Shown here one piece after another: positions 35,079 to 43,473 of a stretch of DNA of 53,177 nt. How positions within the stretch are numbered: the first letter of the stretch is position 1; each line of letters opens with the position of its first letter. Made by a program: the position numbers and the translations under genes. Source of the stretch: Rhodoferax sp. (GTDB lineage: Bacteria; Pseudomonadota; Gammaproteobacteria; Burkholderiales; Burkholderiaceae_C); contig JANYJD010000243.1 in assembly GCA_025358555.1 (NCBI GenBank), positions 1-53,177 on the forward strand, read 5' to 3'. The notes under the pieces were generated by a model. That model was not told the origin of the DNA and ran no database searches. It worked only from the letters and a program-made list of their open reading frames with translations.

Positions 35079-36305
35079 TCAGCCTTTCAAAACCGACTTG
35101 CCAATAATGAGCTGCTGCACCTCGGTTGCGCCCTCGTAGATGCGCAGGGAGCGGATGTCGCGGTACAGGCTCTCGACCTTGGTGCCGACCTTCACGCCCA
35201 CGCCGCCATGCATTTGCAGCGCCATGTCAATGACGCGCTGGGCGTTCTCGGTGGCAGCCATCTTGGCCATGGCGGCCGCGGCCGTGTAGGCCTGCGCCTT
35301 TAGCCCTGGCGCGGTACCAATGCAGTCGCGCTGCCAGGCGGCGCGGTAGGTGAGCAGGGCGGCAGCGTCGATCAGCGCGGCCATGTCGCCCAGCTTGGCC
35401 TGCGTGAGCTGGAAGTCCGCCAGGCGCTGGCCAAATAGGGGGCGCTGCTTGGCGTACCTCACCGCTTCAGCCAGCGCGCGGCGCGCCATGCCCAATGCAG
35501 CGCCGGCCACCGAGGCACGGAAGATGTCCAGCGTCTGCATGGCCAGCTTGAAGCCACCATTGAGCTCGCCGAGTTGCGCGCTGGCAGGGATGGTGCAGTC
35601 TTTGAATTTGAGCACGGCCAGCGGATGCGGGGCCATCACTTCGATGTGCTCAGACGTGTCCAAGCCCTGGGCATCGGCATCGACAATGAAGGCGGTGATG
35701 CCGCGTGACCCGGCCTCTGGGTCGGTCTTGGCAAACACGCAGTAGTAGTCGGCAATGCCGCCGTTGCTGATCCAGGTTTTTGTGCCGTTAAGGGTCACAT
35801 TTTCCGTATTTTTTGGGTTATTTAGGCCTGTAGCCCCCGTCCTACGTGCATAATTAGCTACTGTTTGCATAGCACCCGCGTCTGAGCCGGCTTCTGGTTC
35901 GCTAAGCGCAAACGCAGCGATCTTGTCGCCCCGCGCCACGGCTGGCAAGTACGCGGCCTGCTGCGCTGGCGTGCCTGCCAAGGTGATGGCACCGCTGCCC
36001 AGGCCCTGCATGGCAAATGCAAAGTCGGCCAGCGGGGAATGGAAAGCCAGCGTCTCCCGCAGGATCACCAGCGCGCGCGAATCCAGCTTGTCCATCGCTC
36101 CGCCAAACCCGGCAGGCACGCAGTAGCGTAGCCAGCCCGCGTCTCCTAGCAACCGCACCCATTGTTTGCAGGCGCGGCGGTCGTCCGACTCGTCCACCGT
36201 TTGCTGTGTGGCCCAGATGGCAAGTTCTTCGGCCAGTGTTTGATGGGCCGGGGTGAAGAACGGCAGTTTCAGGTGGTGAGTGGGCGCGTGCATGTTGGTT
36301 TCCAT
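35079..36305 (-). CDS. Acyl-CoA dehydrogenase
   Basis: 408 residues, FAD-dependent. Conserved blocks: [20 protein letters not shown] (FAD loop), [40 protein letters not shown] and the C-terminal [20 protein letters not shown] and [20 protein letters not shown]. The segment [20 protein letters not shown] (about residues 155-175) is longer than usual and comes from repeat copy C read in frame. It would oxidise a ring-derived CoA ester after hydration steps in the aromatic pathway. It ends 3 bases before the CoA ligase start, so coupled. Confidence 0.92.
   Translation of the reverse strand: METNMHAPTHHLKLPFFTPAHQTLAEELAIWATQQTVDESDDRRACKQWVRLLGDAGWLRYCVPAGFGGAMDKLDSRALVILRETLAFHSPLADFAFAMQGLGSGAITLAGTPAQQAAYLPAVARGDKIAAFALSEPEAGSDAGAMQTVANYARRTGATGLNNPKNTENVTLNGTKTWISNGGIADYYCVFAKTDPEAGSRGITAFIVDADAQGLDTSEHIEVMAPHPLAVLKFKDCTIPASAQLGELNGGFKLAMQTLDIFRASVAGAALGMARRALAEAVRYAKQRPLFGQRLADFQLTQAKLGDMAALIDAAALLTYRAAWQRDCIGTAPGLKAQAYTAAAAMAKMAATENAQRVIDMALQMHGGVGVKVGTKVESLYRDIRSLRIYEGATEVQQLIIGKSVLKG
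35821..35865 (-). repeat. Interspersed repeat copy C, inside acyl-CoA dehydrogenase
   Basis: On the minus strand reads tagctaattatgcacgtagg then acgggggctacaggcc. It is read in frame by the dehydrogenase and lengthens a surface loop just before the conserved KTWISNGG block. Confidence 0.7.
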
Positions 36306-36329
36306 TTGTGATGAACGGGTCTCGCAGGC

Positions 36330-37208
36330 TCAATCCCCGCCAAACACGGGCTTCTGCTTGGCCGCAAACGCCCCATAGGCCCGCCGGAAATCGTTCGTCT
36401 GCATGCAGATGGCTTGCGCCTGCGCCTCGGCTTCTATCGCCTGGTCAATCGTCATGCTCCACTCTTGTTGCAGCATGGTTTTGGTCATGCCGTGGGCAAA
36501 CGTGGGGCCTGCGGCCAGGTCAGCGGCCATGGCTTGTGCTTTGGCCAGCAGGTCCGCCGACTCATGTAACGCGTTGAAGAATCCCCAGGCGTAGCCTTCC
36601 TGCGCGGTCATGGCGCGGCCTGTGAACAGCAGCTCGGACGCGCGGCCCTGGCCGATCACTCGGGGCAGCAGGGCGCAGGCGCCCATGTCGGCACCGGCCA
36701 GGCCGACGCGGGTGAACAGGAAGGCGGTCTTGGTGGCGGGCGAGCCGTAGCGCAGGTCGCAGGCCAGCGCCATCATGGCCCCGGCCCCGGCGCAGATGCC
36801 GTCTATCGCGCCAATGACAGGCTGCGGGCAATTGCGCATGTTGCGGATCAGGTCGCCGGTCATGCGGGTGAACTCCAGCATCTCGGGCATGCTCATTTTG
36901 GTGAGCGGGCCGATGATCTCGTGCACGTCGCCGCCGCTGCAGAAGTTACCGCCTGCGCCGGTGATGACGACGGCTTTCACATCGGTCGCGTATTTGAGCG
37001 CGGCAAACAGGTCGCGCAGCTCGGCATACGAGTCAAACGTGAGCGGGTTTTTGCGCTCAGGCCGGTTGAGGCTGAGGGTGCCTACGCCGCCTCGTTTTTC
37101 ATCTCCATCCACCGCCTGGTAGCTCCAGGCAAAGTGCCGCGCCTGGTAGCTGGCAGCGGGGTTGAACTGTGCGCGCATGGGGTTGGCTGCGCCGATGAAG
37201 TGTTTCAT
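36330..37208 (-). CDS. Enoyl-CoA hydratase/isomerase family protein
   Basis: 292 residues. The crotonase fold is shown by [40 protein letters not shown] (oxyanion hole) and [20 protein letters not shown], then [21 protein letters not shown] pre-domain of about 40 residues precedes it. It would hydrate or open a ring-derived enoyl-CoA in the 2-aminobenzoyl-CoA pathway. Located between the MarR and acyl-CoA dehydrogenase genes on the same strand. Confidence 0.9.
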   Translation of the reverse strand: MKHFIGAANPMRAQFNPAASYQARHFAWSYQAVDGDEKRGGVGTLSLNRPERKNPLTFDSYAELRDLFAALKYATDVKAVVITGAGGNFCSGGDVHEIIGPLTKMSMPEMLEFTRMTGDLIRNMRNCPQPVIGAIDGICAGAGAMMALACDLRYGSPATKTAFLFTRVGLAGADMGACALLPRVIGQGRASELLFTGRAMTAQEGYAWGFFNALHESADLLAKAQAMAADLAAGPTFAHGMTKTMLQQEWSMTIDQAIEAEAQAQAICMQTNDFRRAYGAFAAKQKPVFGGD

Positions 37209-37264
37209 GCTGGGTCTCTCATGTGGATGTTTCGCTGAATTTGTCGCTGAATTTGTCGCTAAGG

Positions 37265-37807
37265 CTATCGCGGTGGGTTGCCAGAGAGGTTTGGGGTTTG
37301 AGCTTCGCCGCCCTGCCCGTTCGTGTCCTTGCCCGCGCGCCTGGGAATGCCCGCCTTCACGCGCCCCAGCAGCTTGTGCAAAGCGAAAATGTCTTTCTTG
37401 CCCAGGCCGGCGAAGGCCTGCACGATCCAGCCCTCGTGCTCGTGCGCCAGCGCGTTGAACTGCCTGCGGCCCTTGGGCGTGAGCCTTACGCGGCAGGCGC
37501 GCCTGTCGCCCGCCACATCCACCCGCGCCACCAGGCCTTCGGTGACGAGCTGGTTGGTGATGCCGGTGATGTTGCCGCGCGTGACCATCATGCGGCTGGA
37601 GAGCTCGTTCATCTTCAGGCCCTGGGGCACGCGCTCCAGCTGGGCCATCAGGTCAAAGCGCGGCAGGGTGGTGTCAAACTGCGTGCGCAGGCCGTCGCGC
37701 ACCTGGTGCTCGATGAGTTGCGTGCAGGTGAGCAGGCGCAGCCACAGACGCAGTTCCTGCGGGTGTTCGGCGGTGGTGGTGCCGTGGAGGCGGGCTTCTT
37801 TGTCCAT
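37265..37807 (-). CDS. MarR family transcriptional regulator
   Basis: 180 residues. The winged helix is [20 protein letters not shown], then [20 protein letters not shown] and [20 protein letters not shown]. MarR proteins often sense aromatic acids or their CoA esters. It lies inside the operon between the monooxygenase and enoyl-CoA hydratase genes, and the perfect palindrome at 40417-40438 in front of the monooxygenase start is a good candidate operator. Confidence 0.9.
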   Translation of the reverse strand: MDKEARLHGTTTAEHPQELRLWLRLLTCTQLIEHQVRDGLRTQFDTTLPRFDLMAQLERVPQGLKMNELSSRMMVTRGNITGITNQLVTEGLVARVDVAGDRRACRVRLTPKGRRQFNALAHEHEGWIVQAFAGLGKKDIFALHKLLGRVKAGIPRRAGKDTNGQGGEAQTPNLSGNPPR

Positions 37808-37831
37808 CTATAGCCCGCTCATATAGGTGGC

Positions 37832-37885
37832 CCCACGCTTGTCGCTTCGCGTACTGCGCTGCCCCTGCGAGGGTGCCGCGTATTT
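37832..37885. repeat. Degenerate GC-rich repeat between monooxygenase and marR
   Basis: Resembles the element at 39520-39604: both have a cccacgct start, an internal gctgcccc block and a cgaggg block. Only partial here. Located in the 104-base gap between two genes of the operon. Confidence 0.45.
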
Positions 37886-37911
37886 CCTGGAAGCGGTCCG
37901 TCGGAAAAACA

Positions 37912-40413
37912 TCATCCGCCCTCGTTTACTTCATTTTTAATAGCTGCTTGTGCAGTACCAACGGGGGCTACAGCCTGTTTTTGCTTCTCAAATTCGCGGT
38001 ACATCTGGTCACGCCCGCTTAAATACTGCTTGGGCCAGTCCACCGCGCGCGCTTGCAGTTTGGCGGCTTCATGCAGCGTCCATGCCGGGTCGGCCAGGTG
38101 CGGGCGGGCGATGGCGCACAGGTCGGCGCGGCCGGCGGCGATGATGCTGTTAGCCTGGTCAGCCTCGGTGATCGCGCCCACAGCAATGGTGCTGATGCCC
38201 ACCTCGTTGCGGATGCGGTCGGAGAACGGCGTCTGGTACATGCGGCCATACACCGGCTTGGCCGCGCGCGTGGTCTGGCCGCTGGAGACGTCGATGAAAT
38301 CACAATCCGCCGCCTTGAACAGCCGCGCAATGGCCACCGCGTCGTCAGCCGTGTTGCCGCCCGGTGCCCAGTCATGCGCGGAGATGCGTACGCTCATGGG
38401 TAACTGCGCGGGCCACACGGCGCGCATCGCCTGGAACACTTCCAGCGGGTAGCGGCAGCGGTTGTCCAAGGATCCGCCGTATTCATCCGTGCGCTGGTTT
38501 GCAAGCGGCGTGATGAAGCTGGACAGCAGGTAGCCGTGCGCGCAGTGCAGCTCCAGCCAGTCAAAGCCCGCGTCAGCAGCGCGCACAGTGGCGGCCACAA
38601 ACGCCTGGGTCATCGCGTCCATGTCGGCGCGCGTCATCGCCAGCGGCGTCTGGTTCTGCGGGCCATAAGGCACGGTGCTGGCGGATATCACGGGCCAGTT
38701 GGGTTGAATGGTCAAGGGCTCGTCAGTGGCTTCCCAGCCCAGTTGGGTGGAGCCTTTTGGCCCGCTGTGGCCCAACTGCATGCCAATTTTGGCGCTGCTG
38801 TTGTGGTGCACAAAATCGACAATGCGGGCAAAGGCCAGCGCCTGTTCGTCGTTCCACAAGCCTGGGCAGCCGGGGGTGATGCGACCATCAGCATTGGGGC
38901 TGGTCATCTCTACAAACACCAGCGCCGCACCGCCCAGCGCGCGGGCGCCGAGGTGCACAAGGTGAAAGTCTTGCGGCATGCCGTCGACCGCACTGTAGGT
39001 GGCCATGGGAGAGACCACGATGCGATTTTTAAGGTGCAACCCGCGCACCTGGAGCGGCAACAGCATCGGGGGCGTGGGATCTATCGCCTGTGACGGCGCA
39101 GCCTGCTGCTGCGCGGCACCGCCACTGGGCTGAACCGAACCCGCCAACCACGACTCATAACCTCCCAGCCACGCTGCATCGCGCAGGCGCAGGTTCTCAT
39201 GGCTGATGCGCTGCGAGCGCGTGAGCATGGAGTAGGCAAACTGCTCAATCTGCATACCGGTGTAGCGCGTCACGTTCTCAAACCACTCGGTGGAGTTGCG
39301 CGCCGCGTTCTGGATCTTGAGCACCTCCACGCTGCGCCGCGCCTGGTAGCGTTGCAGCACGGCGCTCATGTCGCGGTCATCATGGGTAGCGACCAGTTCA
39401 TCGGTGCTGGCAGCAAACTCGTTCGCTAAATCTATCGCATCTTCCAACGCCAGCTTGGTGCCGCTGCCAATGGAAAAATGCGCAGTGTGCGCGGCGTCTC
39501 CCATCAAGACAACAGGAACCCCCACGCTCCCCACTGCGTGTGGTTCGCTGCCCCCCGAGGGGGCTGGCCTTGCTAGGGGCGGCCCGTCGCTGCGGCCGGG
39601 CACGTTGTTCCAGTGCACCCAGTTTTTGCACACTACGCGCGGAAACTGGATCCACTGCGCCGAGCCACGCAGGTGCAGGGCGTTGCTGATGAGCGCATTG
39701 CCATCCAGGTACTTGGCAAACAGCCGTTCGCAAAACGCAATGCCCTCGGCCTGGCTCATGTCGTGCAGGCCATGCGCCCGCCACACCGCCTCGGGCGTCT
39801 CCACAATGAAAGTGGAGGTGTCGGCATCAAACTTGTAAGCGTGCGCCTGGAACCAGCCATGCTCGGTCTGCTCAAAGGCAAAGGTGAAGGCGTCAAATGT
39901 CTTGTGGGTGCCGAGCCACACAAACCGGCATTGGCGCACGTCCACATCGGGCTCGAAGGTGGCGGCGTAGCGGTTGCGGATGCGGCTGTTGAGGCCGTCG
40001 CTGGCAATCACCAAATCGGCCTGGTACTGTGCCGCCAGCGCCTGGTCGTCGCTTACATCGGTCTCAAACACCAAATCCACGCCGAGCGCGATGCAGCGGT
40101 CCTGCAAAATATTGAGCAGCCGCTTGCGCCCGATGCCGCAAAAGCCGTGGCCGCCCGAGCGCACGCTGCGGCCCTTGAAAAACACCTCAATGTCATCCCA
40201 GTGGTTGAAGGCCTCGCCTATCAGCTTGGCCGTCACCGGGTCGGCCGCCTGCAGGTTGGTCAGCGTCTGGTCTGACAGCACCACGCCCCAGCCAAAGGTG
40301 TCAAACGGCTTGTTGCGTTCCACTACCGTGACGCGATGGCCGGCATTTTGCAGCTTCATCAACAGCGCAAAGTACAAACCCGCCGGGCCGCCGCCTATGC
40401 AAAGTATATTCAT
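37912..40413 (-). CDS. Bifunctional FAD monooxygenase/OYE-like reductase (2-aminobenzoyl-CoA monooxygenase/reductase or salicylyl-CoA 5-hydroxylase type)
   Basis: 833 residues, two fused flavoenzymes. The N-terminal half is an FAD aromatic hydroxylase: [36 protein letters not shown], and [20 protein letters not shown] near residue 300. The C-terminal half is an old-yellow-enzyme type FMN barrel: [40 protein letters not shown] and [16 protein letters not shown]. This architecture is known from the 2-aminobenzoyl-CoA pathway. About 29 extra residues ([17 protein letters not shown] and so on) sit just before the GDAAH block, from an inserted repeat, and the last 20 residues come from repeat copy D. 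Both insertions keep frame. Confidence 0.88.
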   Translation of the reverse strand: MNILCIGGGPAGLYFALLMKLQNAGHRVTVVERNKPFDTFGWGVVLSDQTLTNLQAADPVTAKLIGEAFNHWDDIEVFFKGRSVRSGGHGFCGIGRKRLLNILQDRCIALGVDLVFETDVSDDQALAAQYQADLVIASDGLNSRIRNRYAATFEPDVDVRQCRFVWLGTHKTFDAFTFAFEQTEHGWFQAHAYKFDADTSTFIVETPEAVWRAHGLHDMSQAEGIAFCERLFAKYLDGNALISNALHLRGSAQWIQFPRVVCKNWVHWNNVPGRSDGPPLARPAPSGGSEPHAVGSVGVPVVLMGDAAHTAHFSIGSGTKLALEDAIDLANEFAASTDELVATHDDRDMSAVLQRYQARRSVEVLKIQNAARNSTEWFENVTRYTGMQIEQFAYSMLTRSQRISHENLRLRDAAWLGGYESWLAGSVQPSGGAAQQQAAPSQAIDPTPPMLLPLQVRGLHLKNRIVVSPMATYSAVDGMPQDFHLVHLGARALGGAALVFVEMTSPNADGRITPGCPGLWNDEQALAFARIVDFVHHNSSAKIGMQLGHSGPKGSTQLGWEATDEPLTIQPNWPVISASTVPYGPQNQTPLAMTRADMDAMTQAFVAATVRAADAGFDWLELHCAHGYLLSSFITPLANQRTDEYGGSLDNRCRYPLEVFQAMRAVWPAQLPMSVRISAHDWAPGGNTADDAVAIARLFKAADCDFIDVSSGQTTRAAKPVYGRMYQTPFSDRIRNEVGISTIAVGAITEADQANSIIAAGRADLCAIARPHLADPAWTLHEAAKLQARAVDWPKQYLSGRDQMYREFEKQKQAVAPVGTAQAAIKNEVNEGG
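37935..37983 (+). repeat. Interspersed repeat copy D, forming the C-terminus of the monooxygenase/reductase
   Basis: Reads tagctgcttgtgcagtacca then acgggggctacagcctg. Read on the minus strand it codes for the tail [15 protein letters not shown] just before the stop at 37912. Confidence 0.75.
39520..39604. repeat. GC-rich repeat with CCCCCGAGGGGG palindrome inside the FAD domain
   Basis: Contains ccccccgagggggctggcct and tgctaggggcggcccg, a combination I recall from intergenic spacers in Comamonadaceae. Here it lies inside the coding sequence and adds about 29 residues directly before the conserved VVLMGDAAH block. The frame is preserved. Confidence 0.65.
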
Positions 40414-40447
40414 GGCTTTAGTTTAAGCTTAAACTAAATATTGTCAA
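40411..40447 (-). promoter_or_regulatory. Promoter and palindromic operator of the aromatic operon
   Basis: On the minus strand: -35 TTGACA (40442-40447), 16-base spacer, -10 TAAACT (40420-40425). A perfect 22-bp palindrome with half-site TTTAGTTTAAG (40417-40438) covers the spacer and -10, a layout expected for a MarR-type repressor site. The distance from the -10 to the start codon ATG (40411-40413) is only 6 bases, so transcription should begin at or next to the A of the ATG and the mRNA would be leaderless. Confidence 0.65.
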
Positions 40448-40632
40448 CAGATGCATGAAACATGGCCGGCACCGCTGACAGAGGCGCGGCAGATGAGATT
40501 CTGGCAATGGAACTTATTAGTCGGATCGCCACTCTGTTACATCTCAGACATGAAACTGACAAGTTATTCCTTCAACATTGCCCTGTGAGACAACCGTGTG
40601 GCGGTGATTCTGGTCCGGCTCATTTGATTGAG

Positions 40633-40683
40633 CTTCACTGACCGCTCACTGAAACCTCGCTGAGACCTCACTGAAACTTCACT
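40633..40683. repeat. 11-bp phased direct repeats upstream of the RTX-like gene
   Basis: Four to five imperfect units of the type cctcactgaaa at 11-base spacing: cttcactgacc, gctcactgaaa, cctcgctgaga, cctcactgaaa, cttcact. About 70 bases before the RTX-like start. The rest of 40448-40753 contains no gene. A spacing of one helical turn is typical of multi-site activator or repressor binding. Confidence 0.6.
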
Positions 40684-40753
40684 ATGGCAAAATCTTGATG
40701 GATGCTGTCAATGTGGACCAGTTGCATTCCAAACACACTTTCTAGGAGTCACC

Positions 40754-41446
40754 ATGGCAGTCATCAGGGGAAAGTTTGGCAGCGGGTTTGCTGAGGTTAT
40801 CAATGGCACCTCGGGCAATGACACCATCTTTCCGCTGGGCGGTTGGGACACCATCAACGGTGGGGGCGGCATCGACACCGTCGTGATTGATGCCAAGCGC
40901 GCCAACTTCAATATTTCTGCCGATGCCAATCTGAGCTACGTTGACGCCATTTCGGGCGCCAGCGGCCAGAATGACATGACGACACTCAACAGCGTTGAGC
41001 GCGTGGCTTTCAATGATGGACTCAGCGTTGCACTTGATACCGGTGTCAACCAGGCCGGTGGTCACACTGCACTGTTGTTGGGTGCGGTACTGGGTCAGGC
41101 TGCGCTGGCCGCCAAGAAACCCGTGGTGGGCAGTGTCATCGCGCTGTTTGACCAGGGTTTCAGCATGCAAGTGCTGTCGGGCGCCGTGATGCGGCTTGAT
41201 ATCTGGGGCTTGCTGGCGAATGGCGGCAACCCGGGCGCGACGAACACGCAAATTGCCAACTATTTGCTCACCACGGTCAACAAAGCCGCGCCCAGTGCCG
41301 CAACGTTGGCTGCGGCAGTGACGGCGCTGGACACCGAGACCGGTGCGGCGCAAGGCAACTTCCTGTGGCATCTGGCCGAGTCGGCTGAGAACCAGGTGCA
41401 AGTGGGCCTGGTCGGCCTGGCGCAAAGCGGCCTGGCCTACATGTGA
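40754..41446 (+). CDS. RTX-like protein with a D-A-I-S-G-A-S motif
   Basis: 230 residues, preceded by a strong ribosome site AGGAG (40744-40748). One RTX-like calcium-binding block NGTSGNDTIFPLGGWDTING then GGGGIDTVVID near residues 17-46; no N-terminal signal peptide, as expected for type I secretion. Residues 64-70 read D-A-I-S-G-A-S, resembling the ApbE flavinylation motif. The remainder is Ala/Leu-rich and resembles the C-terminus of DUF4214-type extracellular proteins. The gene ends with a 4-base GTGA overlap into the TlpA gene, so it is the first cistron of the downstream operon. Export route unknown; no type I secretion genes are here. Confidence 0.75.
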   Translation: MAVIRGKFGSGFAEVINGTSGNDTIFPLGGWDTINGGGGIDTVVIDAKRANFNISADANLSYVDAISGASGQNDMTTLNSVERVAFNDGLSVALDTGVNQAGGHTALLLGAVLGQAALAAKKPVVGSVIALFDQGFSMQVLSGAVMRLDIWGLLANGGNPGATNTQIANYLLTTVNKAAPSAATLAAAVTALDTETGAAQGNFLWHLAESAENQVQVGLVGLAQSGLAYM

Positions 41447-42054
41447 CCTGGCACGCAGCAATCATGGGTGCATTGCATTGCGTGCAGAGCCCGGCCAGGC
41501 GGTGGTTCGGGCTGCTTTGCATCTCCCGCCTTGCGGCCCAGCTCATCGCCGGTTTTGTCATTGCCACCACTGCCAGCACTGCCACCACTGCCACCACTGC
41601 CATGAGCGGCTCGGCCCCGGCCTTGGAGAAAGGCGCAGTTGCCCCAGACTTTGACCTGCCTGGGGCAGACGCCAACGTTGGCCTGGCCCCGTACCGTGGC
41701 AAGGTGGTCTACCTTGATTTCTGGGCCTCGTGGTGCGGGCCGTGCAAGCAGTCTTTCCCCTGGATGAACGCCATGCAGGCCAAGTACGGCGCCAAGGGCT
41801 TGCAGGTGGTGTCGGTCAATGTGGATGCCAAGCGCGGCGACGCGGCCAAGTTTCTGGCGGCCAACCCGGCCTCGTTTGTGGTCGCGTTCGACGCGCAAGG
41901 CCGCACGCCCGGCCTGTATGCCGTCAAAGCCATGCCCAGCAGCTACCTGATTGGGCGCGATGGGCGCATCACCTTGCTGCACCGCGGCTATGCGCCAGAG
42001 GATGGCGCTGCGCTGGAGCAGGAAATCCGGCTGGCTTTGGAGCGCGCACCATGA
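41443..42054 (+). CDS. TlpA-type thioredoxin, membrane-anchored/periplasmic
   Basis: 203 residues from a GTG start at 41443, coupled to the RTX-like stop; an internal ATG at 41464 is an alternative. A hydrophobic N-terminal segment (AAQLIAGFVIATTAST) would export or anchor it. The active site is YLDFWASWCGPCKQSFPWMN (C-x-x-C), followed by FVVAFDAQGRTPGLYAVKAM and PSSYLIGRDGRITLLHRGYA with the cis-proline. TlpA proteins reduce disulfides in the periplasm, often for metal or heme protein maturation. An odd Thr/Ala repeat (TATTATTAMSG) follows the membrane segment. Stop overlaps the next start by 4 bases. Confidence 0.92.
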   Translation: MTWHAAIMGALHCVQSPARRWFGLLCISRLAAQLIAGFVIATTASTATTATTAMSGSAPALEKGAVAPDFDLPGADANVGLAPYRGKVVYLDFWASWCGPCKQSFPWMNAMQAKYGAKGLQVVSVNVDAKRGDAAKFLAANPASFVVAFDAQGRTPGLYAVKAMPSSYLIGRDGRITLLHRGYAPEDGAALEQEIRLALERAP

Positions 42055-42305
42055 GTGAATTGAGCCGTCTGCGGCACATGCGGCTTGCGCTTGCGTACGC
42101 ACTGGGGGCCGGAATCCTGACCGGCCTGTCGGGTTGCACCGGTGCGCCCACCGTGCAGGCCTGGCAGAAAGGCTACCTCGCGCGCCCCGACATGGCGCTG
42201 GAGGGCAATGCCCTGGAGGCCAAATTTGCCGACCACATTTATTTCAGCAAAGAGGCTGCCAGTGGCGGCGCAGGCGTCGCCGGAGGCGGCTGCGGCTGCA
42301 ACTGA
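42051..42305 (+). CDS. DUF4266 small lipoprotein
   Basis: 84 residues. Starts at 42051 in an ATGA overlap with the TlpA stop. MSELSRLRHMRLALAYALGA then GILTGLSGC give a signal with lipobox and Cys29 as the lipid-attachment residue, leaving about 56 mature residues: VQAWQKGYLARPDMALEG, then HIYFSKEAASGGAGVAGG and a Cys-containing tail GGGCGCN. Matches the DUF4266 family, whose function I do not know. The two Cys in the tail may be a TlpA substrate or a metal ligand (inference). Stop TGA and next ATG overlap (TGATG). Confidence 0.88.
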   Translation: MSELSRLRHMRLALAYALGAGILTGLSGCTGAPTVQAWQKGYLARPDMALEGNALEAKFADHIYFSKEAASGGAGVAGGGCGCN

Positions 42306-43453
42306 TGGGCCCTGAGCACCGCCCGCCTGCGCACGCCCTGGGCCCCGCCCTGTTGAGTGCCGCCATGGGTCTGGCCGCTTGCCCGCAGGTGGCAGCCGAG
42401 GTGGTGCCCGAGCGCGGCAGCATCAGCTTTCGGTACCTGGATTACGTTGACCGCCAACCCGATCTGGAGCGCATTCGCATCAGCGCACCGGCTGTCTTGA
42501 TCACGGCGCCCATCGCCGGGGCGTGGTTGATTGATGGCTCGTACATATCCGACGCCGTCTCGGGCGCGTCACCGGCGTACCACACGGTGGCCAAAAGCGC
42601 CGCCAAGGTGACCGACCGGCGCGAGGCCGTGTCGGCAGGATTGACCCGCTATTGGCCCTGGGGCAGCTTGAAGGCGGGCGCTGCGTATTCCACAGAATCA
42701 GACTACGTTTCACGCGCTCTTTCAGCGCAAGGCAGCGTCTCAAGCGAAGATAAAAACACTACCTTCAATGTTGGCCTTGGCGCAACGCACGACCTCATCA
42801 ACCCGGTCAACAGACGCACTGCGGACGAGACCAAGGCCACCTACGAGGCAACGGCGGGGGTGGCCCAGGTTTTGACCCCGGTGGATCTGGTGCAGCTCAG
42901 CTTGAGCTTTGCGCAGGGCCGTGGCTATTTTTCAGACCCCTACAAGCTGCTCGACGAACGCCCCCGCCAGCGCGGCCAGCGTGTCGTCCAGGCCCGGTGG
43001 AACCATCATTTTGAGAGCATTGAAGGCACATCCAGAGCGAGCTACCGATATTACGCCGACACCTGGGATGTAAAAGCGCATAGCCTGACGCTGGAATACG
43101 TGCAGTCTTTCGCCGGTGGCTGGACGCTGACGCCGCAACTGCGGTTTTACTCGCAAAGCGCAGCACGTTTTTACCGCGATGTGAATCCTGCGTCGCCTGC
43201 CCGTGTCACCGTGCCAGCAGACTACGAGCCAGGCGTGACCGAGCTGTCTTTTGACCAGCGCCTGTCGGCCTTTGGCGCACGCACGTTTGGGCTCAAGCTT
43301 GGCAAACAGATCAATGCCGACTGGCAGGTGGATGTGAAGTTCGAGCACTACGAGCAACGCGGCGGCTGGCACTTGGGCAGCAGCGGCAGCCCGGGCCTGG
43401 CCCCGTTCAGCGCGCGCACCGTACAGGCCGGGTTCACACGCCAGTTTTGGTGA
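42305..43453 (+). CDS. DUF3570 predicted outer-membrane beta-barrel with flavinylation-like motif
   Basis: 382 residues with start at 42305 overlapping the DUF4266 stop. Signal peptide region at residues 10-32 (ALGPALLSAAMGLAACPQVA). Alternating beta-strand pattern throughout and a C-terminal aromatic residue (QAGFTRQFW), as in outer-membrane barrels. Residues 83-89 read D-A-V-S-G-A-S, close to the DxxSGA[T/S] sites to which ApbE attaches FMN in NqrC and RnfG. I recall DUF3570 proteins commonly contain this sequence. The next gene is apbE, which fits a covalently flavinylated outer-membrane protein (inference). Confidence 0.85.
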   Translation: MGPEHRPPAHALGPALLSAAMGLAACPQVAAEVVPERGSISFRYLDYVDRQPDLERIRISAPAVLITAPIAGAWLIDGSYISDAVSGASPAYHTVAKSAAKVTDRREAVSAGLTRYWPWGSLKAGAAYSTESDYVSRALSAQGSVSSEDKNTTFNVGLGATHDLINPVNRRTADETKATYEATAGVAQVLTPVDLVQLSLSFAQGRGYFSDPYKLLDERPRQRGQRVVQARWNHHFESIEGTSRASYRYYADTWDVKAHSLTLEYVQSFAGGWTLTPQLRFYSQSAARFYRDVNPASPARVTVPADYEPGVTELSFDQRLSAFGARTFGLKLGKQINADWQVDVKFEHYEQRGGWHLGSSGSPGLAPFSARTVQAGFTRQFW

Positions 43454-43473
43454 TGCCTGGCTGAGGCGCCAAG

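Noticed and set aside
39613-40275. Open frame on the plus strand opposite the monooxygenase
   Set aside because: No ribosome site or recognisable domain; opposite a well-supported coding sequence.
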